The translations under genes and the position numbers were made by a program. The notes beneath the pieces are model-generated. The model did no database searches. It saw only the letters and a program-made list of their open reading frames with translations, and was not told the origin of the DNA. Source: Odontocerum albicorne (Eukaryota; Arthropoda; Insecta; Trichoptera; Odontoceridae). Taken from it: a DNA stretch of 64,000 nucleotides. Location: contig OX463854.1 of the NCBI GenBank assembly GCA_949825065.1, forward strand, positions 12,437,112-12,501,111. Direction: 5' to 3'. Below, in pieces: positions 11,451-21,529 of this stretch; position 1 is the first letter of the stretch, and each line of letters begins with the position of its first letter.

Positions 11451-12322
11451 TGCTAACAAATATGATAGTTCCTCTGAAATCCATGGATAAAATACGTCCG
11501 TGAATGCATGTATGGGTTAGTTATATAAAAAACTGTTTGACTATCAACAGGCATATATCGGTCTTTATCTAATAGTAATGCGATTAAAGTCCTGAAACCA
11601 TTTGTTTATTCAATCTACCTTCGCTACTTTTAGATTGTGTGTACATTAGAAAGAAGCCACAAAAAACCTTGATTAACGTCATAACCAACTTAAAATCGCC
11701 ATCCGTCGGAAATCAAACTATTACCTTTTATTGCTTCACGATTTAATATATTGTAGCTAAGATCAATGGCGCAAATATGGTCAATATTGAAAGTTGTCAA
11801 ATTTTTTTCATACAAAAATATTTAACATAATAAAAGAGATGGTGTCAGAGGGAAACCACTAAACTATTATATGAAACACTTCTGAAACTATTTAAATTGA
11901 CACTTAACTCTTAAATTATATCTTCGATTCGTATTTTTATTCGACCTTTTTACAGCTAAACAAGCGTTGCAAGGAGAGGACTACAGACGGCTATAAAATT
12001 GCGGTGTTACAACATTAACGATGTCTCGGGTACTAAAGTCCTACGAAAGGCTTACCTTAACACAAATGCTGAATATATCCTATTAAAATAAGAAACTCGC
12101 AATAAAATAGGTTTCAAACTTTGAACATTGTTGTGTGTGATATGTGCTAATTTGGTTATAAATGTAACTTTACAGAGGGAATATGTACGCATAATTTTTA
12201 ATGATTACATTTTTTTGGAGAAAAGTCGCTCGAATTTCTTACAGAAAAAATATTTTTATTTGACACCGTTTAAATATTATGAAACTTACGGAAGATTTCG
12301 TTTTATGGTAAAAAGTCTCAAT
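11450..12322. other. Stretch without recognised feature
   Basis: AT-rich. The short + frame 12128-12334 (68 codons) has no motif and low complexity. I see nothing else. Confidence 0.35.
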
Positions 12323-12512
12323 TCATTTATGTAGAATAATTATTGTGTTCTAGAGGTTCCGTTTCCGTACTGATTGCTTCGCTTTTGTTCATTTAGAATA
12401 ATTATTGTGTTCTAAAGGTTCCCTTACCGTACTGAATTGCTACGCTTTTATTCATTTATAACAATTATTGTGTTTTAGAGGTTCCCTTCCAGTACTTGAT
12501 TGCATCGCTTTT
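12323..12512. repeat. 62-63-bp tandem repeat, three copies
   Basis: Units share AATAATTATTGTGTTCTA, GAGGTTCC, CCGTACTGA and GCTTCGCTTTT. Starts lie near 12332, 12394 and 12457. The third copy is most diverged. Confidence 0.8.
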
Positions 12513-12821
12513 TAACTTTTGAAACGTAAATTGCTTAAAAATATTATATTGTCACATTTCAAACCTTTTAAATTTTGTTGTATGAACTTTATAAAAAAAT
12601 GAGCCTGTAATGTTTTAAAGTTGTATATTTGTAACTTTATAACACATTTCAAATTACGTTGTAAAATATCTTTGAATGTAGACACAGTGATATGCTTCCA
12701 AAATTTCAATAAAATATACGTTGGTTGTAAACAGTAAAACATGGAGAACCTATTGAGGAGAGAGTTGTGTATCAAGAAGCAATTTATTGCAACTAACCAG
12801 AAAATTTATAAACATGTCTTG

Positions 12822-12912
12822 ATTGAGAACCAAACTAGAACGTTATTTAAAAAAACCAGGGTCCCCACACGAGGATCGAACGCACAACTACCGGGCTAGA
12901 GAACAGGTGTCA
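12822..12912 (-). mobile_element. SINE head and linker fragment
   Basis: On the minus strand: TAGCCCGGTAGTTGTGCGTT, a B-box-like GTTCGATCC, and GGGACCCTGGTTTTTTTAAA, matching the head-linker part of the SINE. The A box side is decayed and the LINE-like tail is missing. Confidence 0.65.
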
Positions 12913-13342
12913 TATCAACACAATATCGAAACTATTCGAATCTCTGAATCCTCAATCCAAATTTACCAACTACCAATAATAGCTTCTATCGGCGATATCA
13001 ACATTTTGAACTGGATGATACATTTACTCGAGTTGATACTAATATCAAAGCTGATAATCAGATTTGTTACTAAAATATCAGATTGTTTTAATTTTTCAAC
13101 AGTTAAATGTTCTACCTTATGCATCAATGCAAACATAAACAAAAGGCATAGAAAAAATGCTTAAGTTGATTTTGTATTGAAAGTGCAGAAATGCGTGACA
13201 TGAACTCCTAAACATGAGATAGATTTTCGTCAATAAGCATTTTTATATGAAATGTGCCTATTTTCACTAGAAAATTATTTTTATTTAATTTGTTTATTAT
13301 TTTCAGAGAAACGTTTTTACATACGTCTGTATCATATATCAT

Positions 13343-14068
13343 ATATGAGGAGGTAATATCAAAAAAAGTACAGGTCCACGAAATCAGAATGTTGGGAAAT
13401 CGCAAAAAAACTGTTTGCATTAAAAATATATGACATATTTCATTGTAAAAATATCTGAAATCCTTAAAATCGCTTAAAGTGACTTGATTTGTTGTTTAAA
13501 ATTGAATCAGAATAATTAAAATAGTTATTCTAGTTTAAAATATGGACATGATCCTTTTTGAGTGAACAATTCTACTTGATCTTTTTTGATGGAACAGGTC
13601 TGGGACATGATGTTTTTTGTTCGATTTGAAAAATATTATGCAAAAAATAATCGGATAGAGTAATTTATTTTAATTTTAATCAAATAAAATAAGTAAATTG
13701 TTACAAAATAAGAAGAAATATTACTATAAATACAGGTAGATAGATAAAGCTGTAAATGACATTACACTGCACGTACGATTTAAAACTAACAGTTGCTGGT
13801 GAACTGGTATGAAGTTAGACACAATCGGAAAGCTACGATTGGTCAATTCGGACATGATCTTTTTTGATTGGTTTGAAGCCCGGACAAGATTCTTTTTGAC
13901 AGACTGCTGTTTTTTTTTCATTATGATTTTAAAATGATTTGTGTGATTTTTTCGTTAAAATGAAAATCTTAAACAGCTCCGTACCATCGATAAGAAAAAA
14001 ATCTGCTTTATCAACTCATTTTTTGTATCCGATTGACATGATCTTTTTTGAATGTTACCTCCTCATAT
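13343..14068. mobile_element. Unclassified non-autonomous DNA transposon (MITE-like) with internal motif repeats
   Basis: Imperfect terminal inverted repeats: the left end is ATATGAGGAGGTAATATCAA, and the right end reads in reverse ATATGAGGAGGTAACATTCA, extending about 35 bp with indels. A TATCAT hexamer flanks both sides (13337-13342 and 14069-14074), a possible 6-bp target-site duplication, though in AT-rich sequence. The motif GGACATGATCTTTTTTGA, which is part of the right terminal repeat, recurs in variant form near 13545, 13576, 13601, 13852 and 13879. No transposase frame is present: the longest ORF is 65 codons. Superfamily not recognised. Confidence 0.55.
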
Positions 14069-14074
14069 TATCAT

Positions 14075-15264
14075 CATGTGTATCTTACGGTGTTTGCTGA
14101 AGGAACTGATTTCTTAAAATTTTTATCCAAGCAAACAACTTTAGCCTCTTACACATTCATACACCTTGACATATGCAATCTTCAATTATTCATATTTCTC
14201 AATTTATATTCTTCAAACACCAAGTCTACTTAATCCAGCCATAATAACCTCGATTTAACTCTTCCACACACACCTTTCACTTCTTATTTGTACTTTCGTT
14301 TAGCTATTCTTTCATCATTCATTACCTTTACATGTCTTTACCATTTTATAGCTCATTTATTAATTTTTGTTTTATGTTTTACTTTTTGAAGACTTATTTC
14401 ATGTATTAATTTTTGATGACTTCATTCCGCCTTTTTATACTTTGACATTTCACAAAATTTTATATGCGCTCGCATTTTTTTACCATTAAATTTACCTTCG
14501 TACTTCTGTCAAGTACAAGTTTTACTTCCATAAGTCAAGAAACGTCTTAATATTGAGTATTTTGTGCCACTTTTGTCTTTTCATCTCAAACAAAAAGAAA
14601 TTTTCTATAGAAATATATGCTGAATACATAAATTAAAATTAAATCTTTTACCTCCTTCATGAATTTTGATAATAAAATTTATTTTTTTATTATGAAACTA
14701 AGTTTTTGGAAGTGAAAATCGCGCCAGTTGTATTTATTATGCATTAGTACACAGAGTTAACGTCGAATTTTATAATTTCCATAAATTTTTTTAAGGATGA
14801 ACATTCACTGTACGTCCAAAACGTGAATTTTCAGAATCAGTTAAAACATCTAAAGGAACAGCTTTTTATCAACCAAACAGGGAAAATAAATATTTTTTTC
14901 AAAGTGGCATATCAATGTACGTGAGCGAGTGTTGTTGTATCTTTACTTGCGGTAATGTTGTCAATACGTGCTATGAATAACCTAGGGTAGGCACGGACTC
15001 TACTGATTAAAAACCCGAAGATAACATTGTCTACCAGCCACGTTCTTCAATGTGTCTGAATCTTCGATTCGGATATTTTGAAAGGTACCATACAAAGGAA
15101 GAAGAATTGTATTCGCGTAAATCGAAATTCAAAAAATGTTTTTATTGTATATAATTGCACTTTTGTTTTATACAGTACAACCAATCAGAAATATATTATT
15201 TAAAAATTAAAATTAAATTCAGGTTTGTTGATAGCAACATAGTATGTACATAATACATTTAGAT
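14075..15264. other. AT-rich stretch without recognised feature
   Basis: No ORF with recognisable product, no repeat structure that I can define. Confidence 0.35.
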
Positions 15265-15269
15265 TTATT

Positions 15270-15660
15270 TCAAGAACACGTAAATTGAAGAGAATACGTT
15301 AAAAACAGAAGCTATCAAAAGGCTGGGTTCATCAAATGACATCCCCCCGGCCAAGATACACCCCACCAATATAGGACGAGCCCAGCCACGAAGACACCCG
15401 ATGTTTTTCAGCCCACACTCTTGAACATGTAGAGTAAAGAAAGAAAAAAAACACAGAAAATGAATACATGACAAAAAAATACATTCAAGAGAGAAGACAT
15501 TAAAAGGTCCGGGCTCATCCTACTAATATTCCCCCAGCCAAGATACACCCCACCAATGTGGGGCGAGCCCGACCGCAAGGGCAACTGGGGACTTTCAGCC
15601 CACACCCTCCGCATATGTAGGTTAAAAAAAAAACGTGTGGCAGAAAACAAAATAAAAAGT
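15270..15660 (-). repeat. 187-bp tandem duplication of an unidentified GC-richer unit
   Basis: CCAAGATACACCCCACCAAT occurs at 15351 and 15538, a period of 187. Around it both copies share a GAGCCC, TTTCAGCCCACAC and ATGTAG order. Both stay partly open on the minus strand (15265-15474 and 15408-15677) and encode a similar GWG or AGG-containing peptide with DEP or MSP after it, but no domain is recognisable. It may be part of an unidentified transposable element. Confidence 0.65.
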
Positions 15661-15694
15661 AAACCCACATATAACATATCACCTCAGGTTAACT

Positions 15695-15817
15695 ATTCAT
15701 GAGACCTTAAGGGATTACAAGACTGAAAACCTTTTTTTTTTAATCTGGATTTCAACGGAAACCGAGCCTACAGCCCCTTGGTTGGAAGATGGTCGTCTTG
15801 CCAACAAGAAGATGAAG
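15695..15817 (-). mobile_element. SINE fragment
   Basis: On the minus strand: TTGGCAAGACGACCATCTTC, a diverged B box (GGCTCGGTTTCC), then GAAATCCAGATT and a long A run, as in other copies of the SINE. The tail after AGGTCTCATGAA is decayed. Confidence 0.65.
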
Positions 15818-15839
15818 TTATCATTGGTAGTAGTTGTAT

Positions 15840-16800
15840 GTATTTTTTATAATACATAATCCACCCACACTAGAATGATTTGTGCAGTTGTACGAGTATA
15901 TGGCTATGATATGTAACATAGAAACACGAGGATAGTTTGTAACGTTTGATAAAAAACAAGTTAAATATATTTCTTGTGGAAAAAAAACTTTTTAATTTTT
16001 TATCATACTCTTCTTAGAGGGCTACACACTAAGTCTAGTGAATTTTCAATATTTCAATCCCGTTTGAAAAATAGATTTGGTATAACTTTGTAAAATAATC
16101 ATTAACTGCGGCGAGTACATCCTGATTCGACGAAAATTTCTTCCCACCGATTATTTTTTTTAATTTCGGGAAGGAACAAGAAGAAATCTCAACAGACCAA
16201 GACCGGGGAAAATGGCGGAAGAGGAACTAATTCGAAGCCCGATTCATACAATTTTGCTATTGTGACGGTCGATTTGCCGGACGGTGCGCTGTTTTTGTGG
16301 AAGAACATTTTTTTGCGCACAAATTTTAGCCATTTTTCTTTAATTCGTCTTTGAAATGGCCAATTATTCTACATAATGGACTCTCGTTAGTTTTTGTATT
16401 TTTTTGAAAAAGTCAATCATTATGAGTTCTTGGGAATCCCAAAAACCGAGAGCATCACCTTCCCAGTCGATAAAACGATCTTCATCATTTTCGTCGTACT
16501 TTCACCAGTTGTTGTCCATTGTTTTGATTGCTGTTAGGACTCTGGTATGTAGCGGTAGATTTAAGTTTTATTTATAGTCACCAATCGACGCAAAAAAAAA
16601 CTTTCGGATTCCTAAAACATCACCTAACACTGTATTGAAATACATTTTTTTTATGTGCGTTGTTGATCGCCCCATCGCGCAGATAGTTTTTCATATTCCT
16701 CGTGTAGACTTTGTGTACCAAATAACTTGAGATGCCCACAGTCTTAGCTCACAGTCTCGTGGACATACATTAAACTGTTTTCCACTACGATACTATGGAT
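15840..16800. other. Stretch without recognised gene
   Basis: No supported ORF. 16160-16310 is somewhat GC-richer (AACAAGAAGAAATCTCAACA, ATGGCGGAAGAGG) but stops fall in all frames within about 60 codons and no motif is evident. Confidence 0.35.
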
Positions 16801-16815
16801 TTTTTGGAATGATAC

Positions 16816-17128
16816 GTGGTGAATGCAATGTGGAGCCCGAATCATCTTCAAAGTAAAGTGATTAGGGGTGAATGTGAATTTAAGGCAGATGTGTTGAAAA
16901 ATATGAAAAAGATCACTCTAAGATGGTTTGGGTATGTGGAACAAATGAACGAAGAAAGGCTAACAGCACAAATGTTTCGTGCAAATTTAAAAAGAAGATG
17001 AGATAGTGATATACCAAAGAAAGGATGATTGGATCAAGTGAATGATATTTTGAAAGAAGGAAATGTAAGTTTGAGAAGGTGCATAGATGTAGAAAAGGCG
17101 AAAGATGTGTGTCGAAATAAGAAAGCTT
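16816..17128 (+). pseudogene. RTE-like LINE 3'-terminal coding remnant (family B)
   Basis: The frame 16816-17001 encodes VIRGECEFKADVL followed by ITLRWFGYVEQMNEERLTAQ. After one TGA the same frame continues to EKAKDVCRNKK. This matches the C-terminal end of RTE-type reverse transcriptases, where a RLRWFGHV-like box precedes a basic linker. Related, more decayed copies lie at 31360, 34760, 42655 and 53450. The coding end abuts a 40-bp minisatellite that appears to derive from its 3' tail. Confidence 0.75.
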
Positions 17129-18048
17129 GACGCTCTTCCCTTTCTGCTTGACCCCGACATGAATGTCTGACGCTCCTTCTTTCCTGCTTTACCCCAACAT
17201 GAATGTTTGACTCTCCTCCTTTTCTGCTTTACCCCAAGATGAATGTCTGACGCTCCTTCTTTCCCGCTTTACCCCAACATGAATGTCTGACTCTCCTCCT
17301 TTTCTGCTTTACCCCAAGATGAATGTCTGACGCTCCTTCTTTTCTGCTTTACCCCGACATGAATGTCGGACGCTCCCCCCTTTCTGCTTTACCCTAACAT
17401 GAATTTCTGACGCTCTTTCCTTTTTCCTTTACCCCGACATGAATGTTTGACGCTCCTTCCTTTCTGCTTTACTCCGACGTGAATGTCTGACGCTCCTCCC
17501 TTTCTGCTTTACCTGAACATGAATGTCTGACGCTCCTTCCTTTCTGCTTTACCCCGACATGAATGTCTGACGCTCCTTCCTTTCTGCTTTACCCCAACAT
17601 GAATGTCTGACGCTCCTCCTTTTCTGCTTTTCCCCAACATGAATGTCTGACGCTCCTCCCTTTCTTCTTTACCCCGACATTAATGTCTGACGCTCCTTCC
17701 TTTCTGCTTTACCCCAACATGAGTGTCTGACGCTCCTCCCTTTCTGCTTTGCCCCGACATGAATATCTGACGCTCCTTCCTTTCTGCTTTACACGAATAT
17801 GAATGTCTGACGCTCCTTCCTATCTGCTTTACCCCGACATGAATGTCTGACGCTCCTCCTTTTCTGCTTTACCCCGACATGAATGTCTGACGCTCCTTCC
17901 TTTCTGCTTTACCCCGACATGAATGTCTGACGCTCCTTCCTTTCTGCTTTACCCCGACATGAATGTCTGACGCTCCTTCTTTTCTGCTTTACCCCGACAT
18001 GAATGTCTGACGCTCCTTCCTTTCTGCTTTACCCCGACATGAATGTTT
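17129..18048 (+). repeat. 40-bp minisatellite, 23 units without length change
   Basis: The consensus unit begins GACGCTCCTTCCTTTCTGCT and ends TTACCCCGACATGAATGTCT. 920 bp equals exactly 23 units. The phase is kept throughout, since the same 10-mers recur every 120 bases in the numbering. Variation is by substitution only, mostly C/T at fixed places. The first unit overlaps the end of the family B LINE remnant, and a single related unit ends the LINE copy near 31670. Confidence 0.95.
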
Positions 18049-18051
18049 GTA

Positions 18052-18790
18052 CGTATTTAATGTGTATTTTTTAGTTGTTTTATTTTATGATTTTCCTTAT
18101 TCATTTCATGTTATATGATTAAATAAAAAAAATCCAACGGTTTATTCTCATTTTATGTATCACTTTATAAATATCATGGAATATATTGCCTTAGAGGGTA
18201 GGGGGTAGGTAGGTTGATGGCTCGGAGTATCCGTGAAGATTCTTTTGTTCACAGTATTTAAGAGATGTAACATTTATACTTGAATGCCTTTAGCGTTATT
18301 TAATTACAGAACAATAAATATTTTTAGTTCAATATATTTTTCCATGACATAGTCTTATTTATCTCAAAAAATATCAACCATCATTGTAGTACATTTTTTT
18401 GATATAAAATGAAATCTTTCATTAATATTACGAAGTGCTTTTATTCGAAATCTCGACCTGTTATGAAATATGTATTAAAAAGTCAGATATTCCTTAAAAT
18501 AACGAATATCGTGAACAAAAACTTTATACAAGCTTTTATAACATCAAGCAATATTAAAAGTTCGACTCGTCAAAGTTTACAAATTGGTGATGTACATAGC
18601 TTTGATTGAAATATTAAAAAAAAACGTTGTTACTCTCACGAGTACATACATAAAAAAACAATAAAGAGTTGAAATGTTATAAGTTTGTTCAATTTTATTG
18701 CTAATTTTTATTAATTGCTTTTGAGTGCTTATTATTACATAAAAAATATAAAGTACTTTAAAATGTGAGTTTTTACCTAATTGGTTACAA
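18052..18790. other. AT-rich stretch without recognised feature
   Basis: Frame 18409-18609 (+, 66 codons) has no motif. I see nothing else. Confidence 0.35.
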
Positions 18791-18795
18791 TGAAT

Positions 18796-19043
18796 GCCTT
18801 GTGTGGCCTAGTTATTAAGACGTCTCCCAATTCGGAATTTCTAGATTCGATTTCCATTCACATTTTTCTTCTTCTTGAATAATGGCCGTGAACTCCTATA
18901 TGTGAAAGAGTAGAGCCCAATGTTAAAACTAATGTTCTTTGAAAAGGGTTTTAGTGAAGTTTTCACTTAATATATTTATGATGAACTGGAAGAAATTGCC
19001 ACCTGCATGTAAGCCCGCTGGTTAATTCTGTATTCCTCAAAAA
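18796..19043 (+). mobile_element. tRNA-derived SINE, full length
   Basis: The head GTGTGGCCTAGTTATTAAGA holds the A box, followed by a diverged B box (GATTCGATTTCC), a middle ending in GAAAAGGGTTTTAGTG, and the LINE-like tail AACTGGAAGAAATTGCCACC with TAAGCCCGCTGGTTAATTCTG. The copy is old. Confidence 0.75.
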
Positions 19044-19131
19044 TGGAATGTCTCCAATAATTGTGCCTTCAGTGTTTAGACTTACCCATAGATTGGCAGA
19101 ATAATAAAAATAGTATTTTCTAAGTAGTAGC

Positions 19132-19204
19132 CTATATTTCTAAAATTAACAAAACCTATATTTCTAAAATTAGTAGCCCTAATTTTAGAAATATAGGTTT
19201 TGTT
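19132..19204. repeat. Perfect 25-bp inverted repeat with a direct third copy
   Basis: Arms 19148-19172 and 19180-19204 are perfect reverse complements (left arm begins AACAAAACCTATATTTCTAA) around the 7-base loop GTAGCCC. CCTATATTTCTAAAATTA also occurs directly just upstream at about 19131. The combination is typical of a template-switch mutation. Confidence 0.9.
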
Positions 19205-20200
19205 GCCACCAAGCAAACCTTTAAAGTTACTCTTAATATATTCTAAGTAAAACCAGAAGGGAAAAAATAGCTTAAATCATTCATTATAAAACTTAACTTT
19301 TTCTATAATTTTCTTAGTTAAATTGATTCTCTTATATTTTTGCATTAACAGAGATGGCCCATTATCTAAGTGTGAGCACATTACTTATATGCATAAAAAA
19401 ACCATTCACCTAAGAGCAAGTACCTACTTGAAAAAATCAATTCTATTGCTAAAAAAATCCATATTTTAATGTGCAAAACGAAGCTCTATTTTATCTTTGA
19501 TCTCAATGAATACGAAGTAAAGCTTAAAATATTTATTTCGCTATAATTGAGAAATCAAAATGTTGATAACATTGAGCGAAATAAAGATATACGATAACAA
19601 GTTGTAACAATTTCATTGTGTTCCCGGGAGTTTCCCAAGTTATTTTTTCTTGCTCAAAAACCAAAAAAATTACTCGTGAAATAAAGAGATACGCGATGGC
19701 CAGATTTATTTATCGAACAGTGAGTGTAAGACGTATTGCTTTTTATAGAAACATTTTTTATAGCCTACAAAACACTCCTTATTTTAACTTGTTTTGTTTT
19801 AAGGATATTAAAATAAATCGATTAGTCGAATTCTGATAAGTAAAAAAATATAATTTATAGATTGATAAGCTTAGAACATTATACGTTTCGTAATGAAATA
19901 AATCATGCTTAACAGATTTATGTTCAAAAGTTCTGACAAATTGCTGGGCTGATTTAGATCCAGGTTTTCATTTATTTTAAAAAGTTTATTTACTGCGTTG
20001 CTAGTCAACTTTTTTCACATGAGTCAGTCGTCTGTATGGTTAAGTTCTCGTTTTTTGTAATTAATTTAGATTTTGGTAATTGCAATTCGACTTTCTTTCA
20101 TTTTCTCTTTGAATTTCGTTCATTGTTTTATGGTTTGTGTTTTAATTGTTTTTATAAAAATAATTATATTTTATATTTTTATATATTATTTAAATTAATA
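19205..20200. other. AT-rich stretch without recognised feature
   Basis: Frame 19618-19836 (72 codons, +) starts with GTG or TTG and has no motif. Nothing else seen. Confidence 0.35.
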
Positions 20201-20204
20201 TATT

Positions 20205-20634
20205 AACATTGTAAAGGTTTAAAGACATTGTAATTTGTTTTAGTTAAACACTGTTTTTTTTCCATTTTATATAATGGTAAACTACCGGTATCAAGGTATT
20301 CACCTCATCATCAGGGAGCACGAACAAGACTGAACAATGTTTGAACTGGTACCGACGTACACGTTTCTAACTATTAAAAATCGGGTTTCAGATTGTGGGT
20401 GGCGGGAGGAAAGTGACAACTTCTGCGAGCAGCACCGAGATCTTAGGAATATATGTGTTTGCCAGATGTTCACCCCAATGCACTGACTTGGATATTTCTA
20501 GGGCCTCTAATCTGTCTAATTTATTTCCGTTACTACTGATTTGCAAGAATTTGGGATCATAGATATAAAATGTATGATTTCACTGTGACAATGATTGGCC
20601 AATCATTTCAGAATAAGTTAGAGGATTTGTTAAG
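20205..20634 (-). mobile_element. Penelope-like element, 3' part with terminal repeat (copy 1, interrupted)
   Basis: On the minus strand, from 20634 downward, the sequence encodes a decayed C-terminal segment containing LEALEISKSVHWGEHLAN and ending PPPTI. It is followed by the terminal repeat: GTACCAGTTCAAAC, then CTGATGATGAGGTGAATACC, ACCGGTAG and a tail CAGTGTTT...AATGTCTTTAAACC. It is homologous to the copy at 38880-39430, which retains a GIY-YIG-like region. A family A LINE has inserted between 20634 and 21151, with duplication of 17 target bases. Dead copy. Confidence 0.75.
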
Positions 20635-21150
20635 ACCCAAATTTATTTGACCCAAAAATGCCTATAAAACTGAAAGGAAAAGTATACCAGACTATCGTTA
20701 GACCCGCAATTATGTATGGTTCAGAATGCTAGACTATTTTATGTACAGCTCCTACTCTAGGCAAGTGGTGGTCGGCAGGACTTAGGTGGTCGGCAGGAGT
20801 ATCACTGAAAGATAAAATTAAGAGCTCACGCATTCGTGGTAGCCTGGGAGTCATTGGCATAAATAGTAAGCGGGAATAGCGACAGCTGAGATGGTACGGG
20901 CACATAAGACGGATACCACCAGACCACACTGTAAATCAGGCAATGTTTGTGGATCTTCCTCGACAGCCATCCAGAGGAAGACCAAAGAACTCCTGGATGA
21001 CTCAATGCTCCAAAATCCTGCAGAGAAACGGCCTTGATGAAAGCGACACCCAGAACCGAAGAATATACAGCCAGAGAACGAGGAGAACCGACCCCAACAG
21101 CCTACCTAGGCGATGAGTTGAGACAGTGCCCAGAAGAAGAAGAAGAAGAA
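20635..21150 (+). pseudogene. RTE-type LINE (family A) 3' end inserted in a Penelope-like element
   Basis: A 516-bp 5'-truncated copy. It reads DPKMPIKLKGKVYQ, then RPAIMYGSEC, a damaged SRQ-like segment, SLKDKIKSSRIRGSLGV, and ends near DPNSLPRR. Stops and small deletions break the frame (20729, 20876). The 3' end is the (GAA)n run at 21133-21150. Flanking 17-bp direct repeats TTAGAGGATTTGTTAAG at 20618-20634 and 21151-21167 are target-site duplications, as made by target-primed reverse transcription. Confidence 0.9.
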
Positions 21151-21310
21151 TTAGAGGATTTGTTAAGGCGGATTTGTGCTCAAAAAACCTCTTTTCAAAT
21201 GATCTTCTGATAATTTATATATAGGAAAGACATACACGCTTCAAACAGTAAAAAAATAGTATTGGAATTGTGGGTGGAGGGAGGCAGGAGACAACTTCGG
21301 CAAATTATAT
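21151..21310 (-). mobile_element. Penelope-like element, upstream part of copy 1 and rearranged junction
   Basis: After the duplicated target, the minus-strand sequence continues the GIY-YIG region (RSFEKRF-EHKSALTNPL). At 21229-21251 a 23-base piece (GATAATTTATATATAGGAAA and on) lies in the opposite orientation compared with the copy at 39300. It is then joined to another piece of the element's C-terminal region (21252-21310, minus-strand CTCCTGCCTCCCTCCACCCA). A small inversion or a tandem-copy junction explains this. Confidence 0.6.
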
Positions 21311-21323
21311 TTTAGTTGAAGTA

Positions 21324-21523
21324 CAGTACCCCACGTTAAGTAATACACATCGGGCAAAGTAAGAAACTGTCGGTCGTAATCAGTTAACTTCGGCTTTGAA
21401 GAGCGTCGTCTCTGTCATTCATACACGTGTTCCGTCGCGTTGGCGCGTACCGGACTGTTAGCGCATAGTGCGACAGAGACGACGCTCTTCAAAGCTACGT
21501 GTATTACTTACCGCCGGGTACTG
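21324..21523. mobile_element. 200-bp Tc1/mariner-type MITE
   Basis: TA dinucleotides (21322-21323 and 21524-21525) flank terminal inverted repeats that begin CAGTACCC and share TAAGTAATACAC. The right end in reverse reads CAGTACCCGGCGGTAAGTAA. Inside lies a perfect 24-bp inverted repeat, 21393-21416 and 21472-21495, starting GCTTTGAAGAGCGTCGTCTC. TA target duplication and CAGT ends fit the Tc1/mariner superfamily. No coding capacity. A partial copy is at 53046-53150. Confidence 0.8.
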
Positions 21524-21529
21524 TAGCAA

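Noticed and set aside
17129..18048. CRISPR-like array
   Set aside because: Units are contiguous tandem repeats without unique spacers, in a eukaryotic context.
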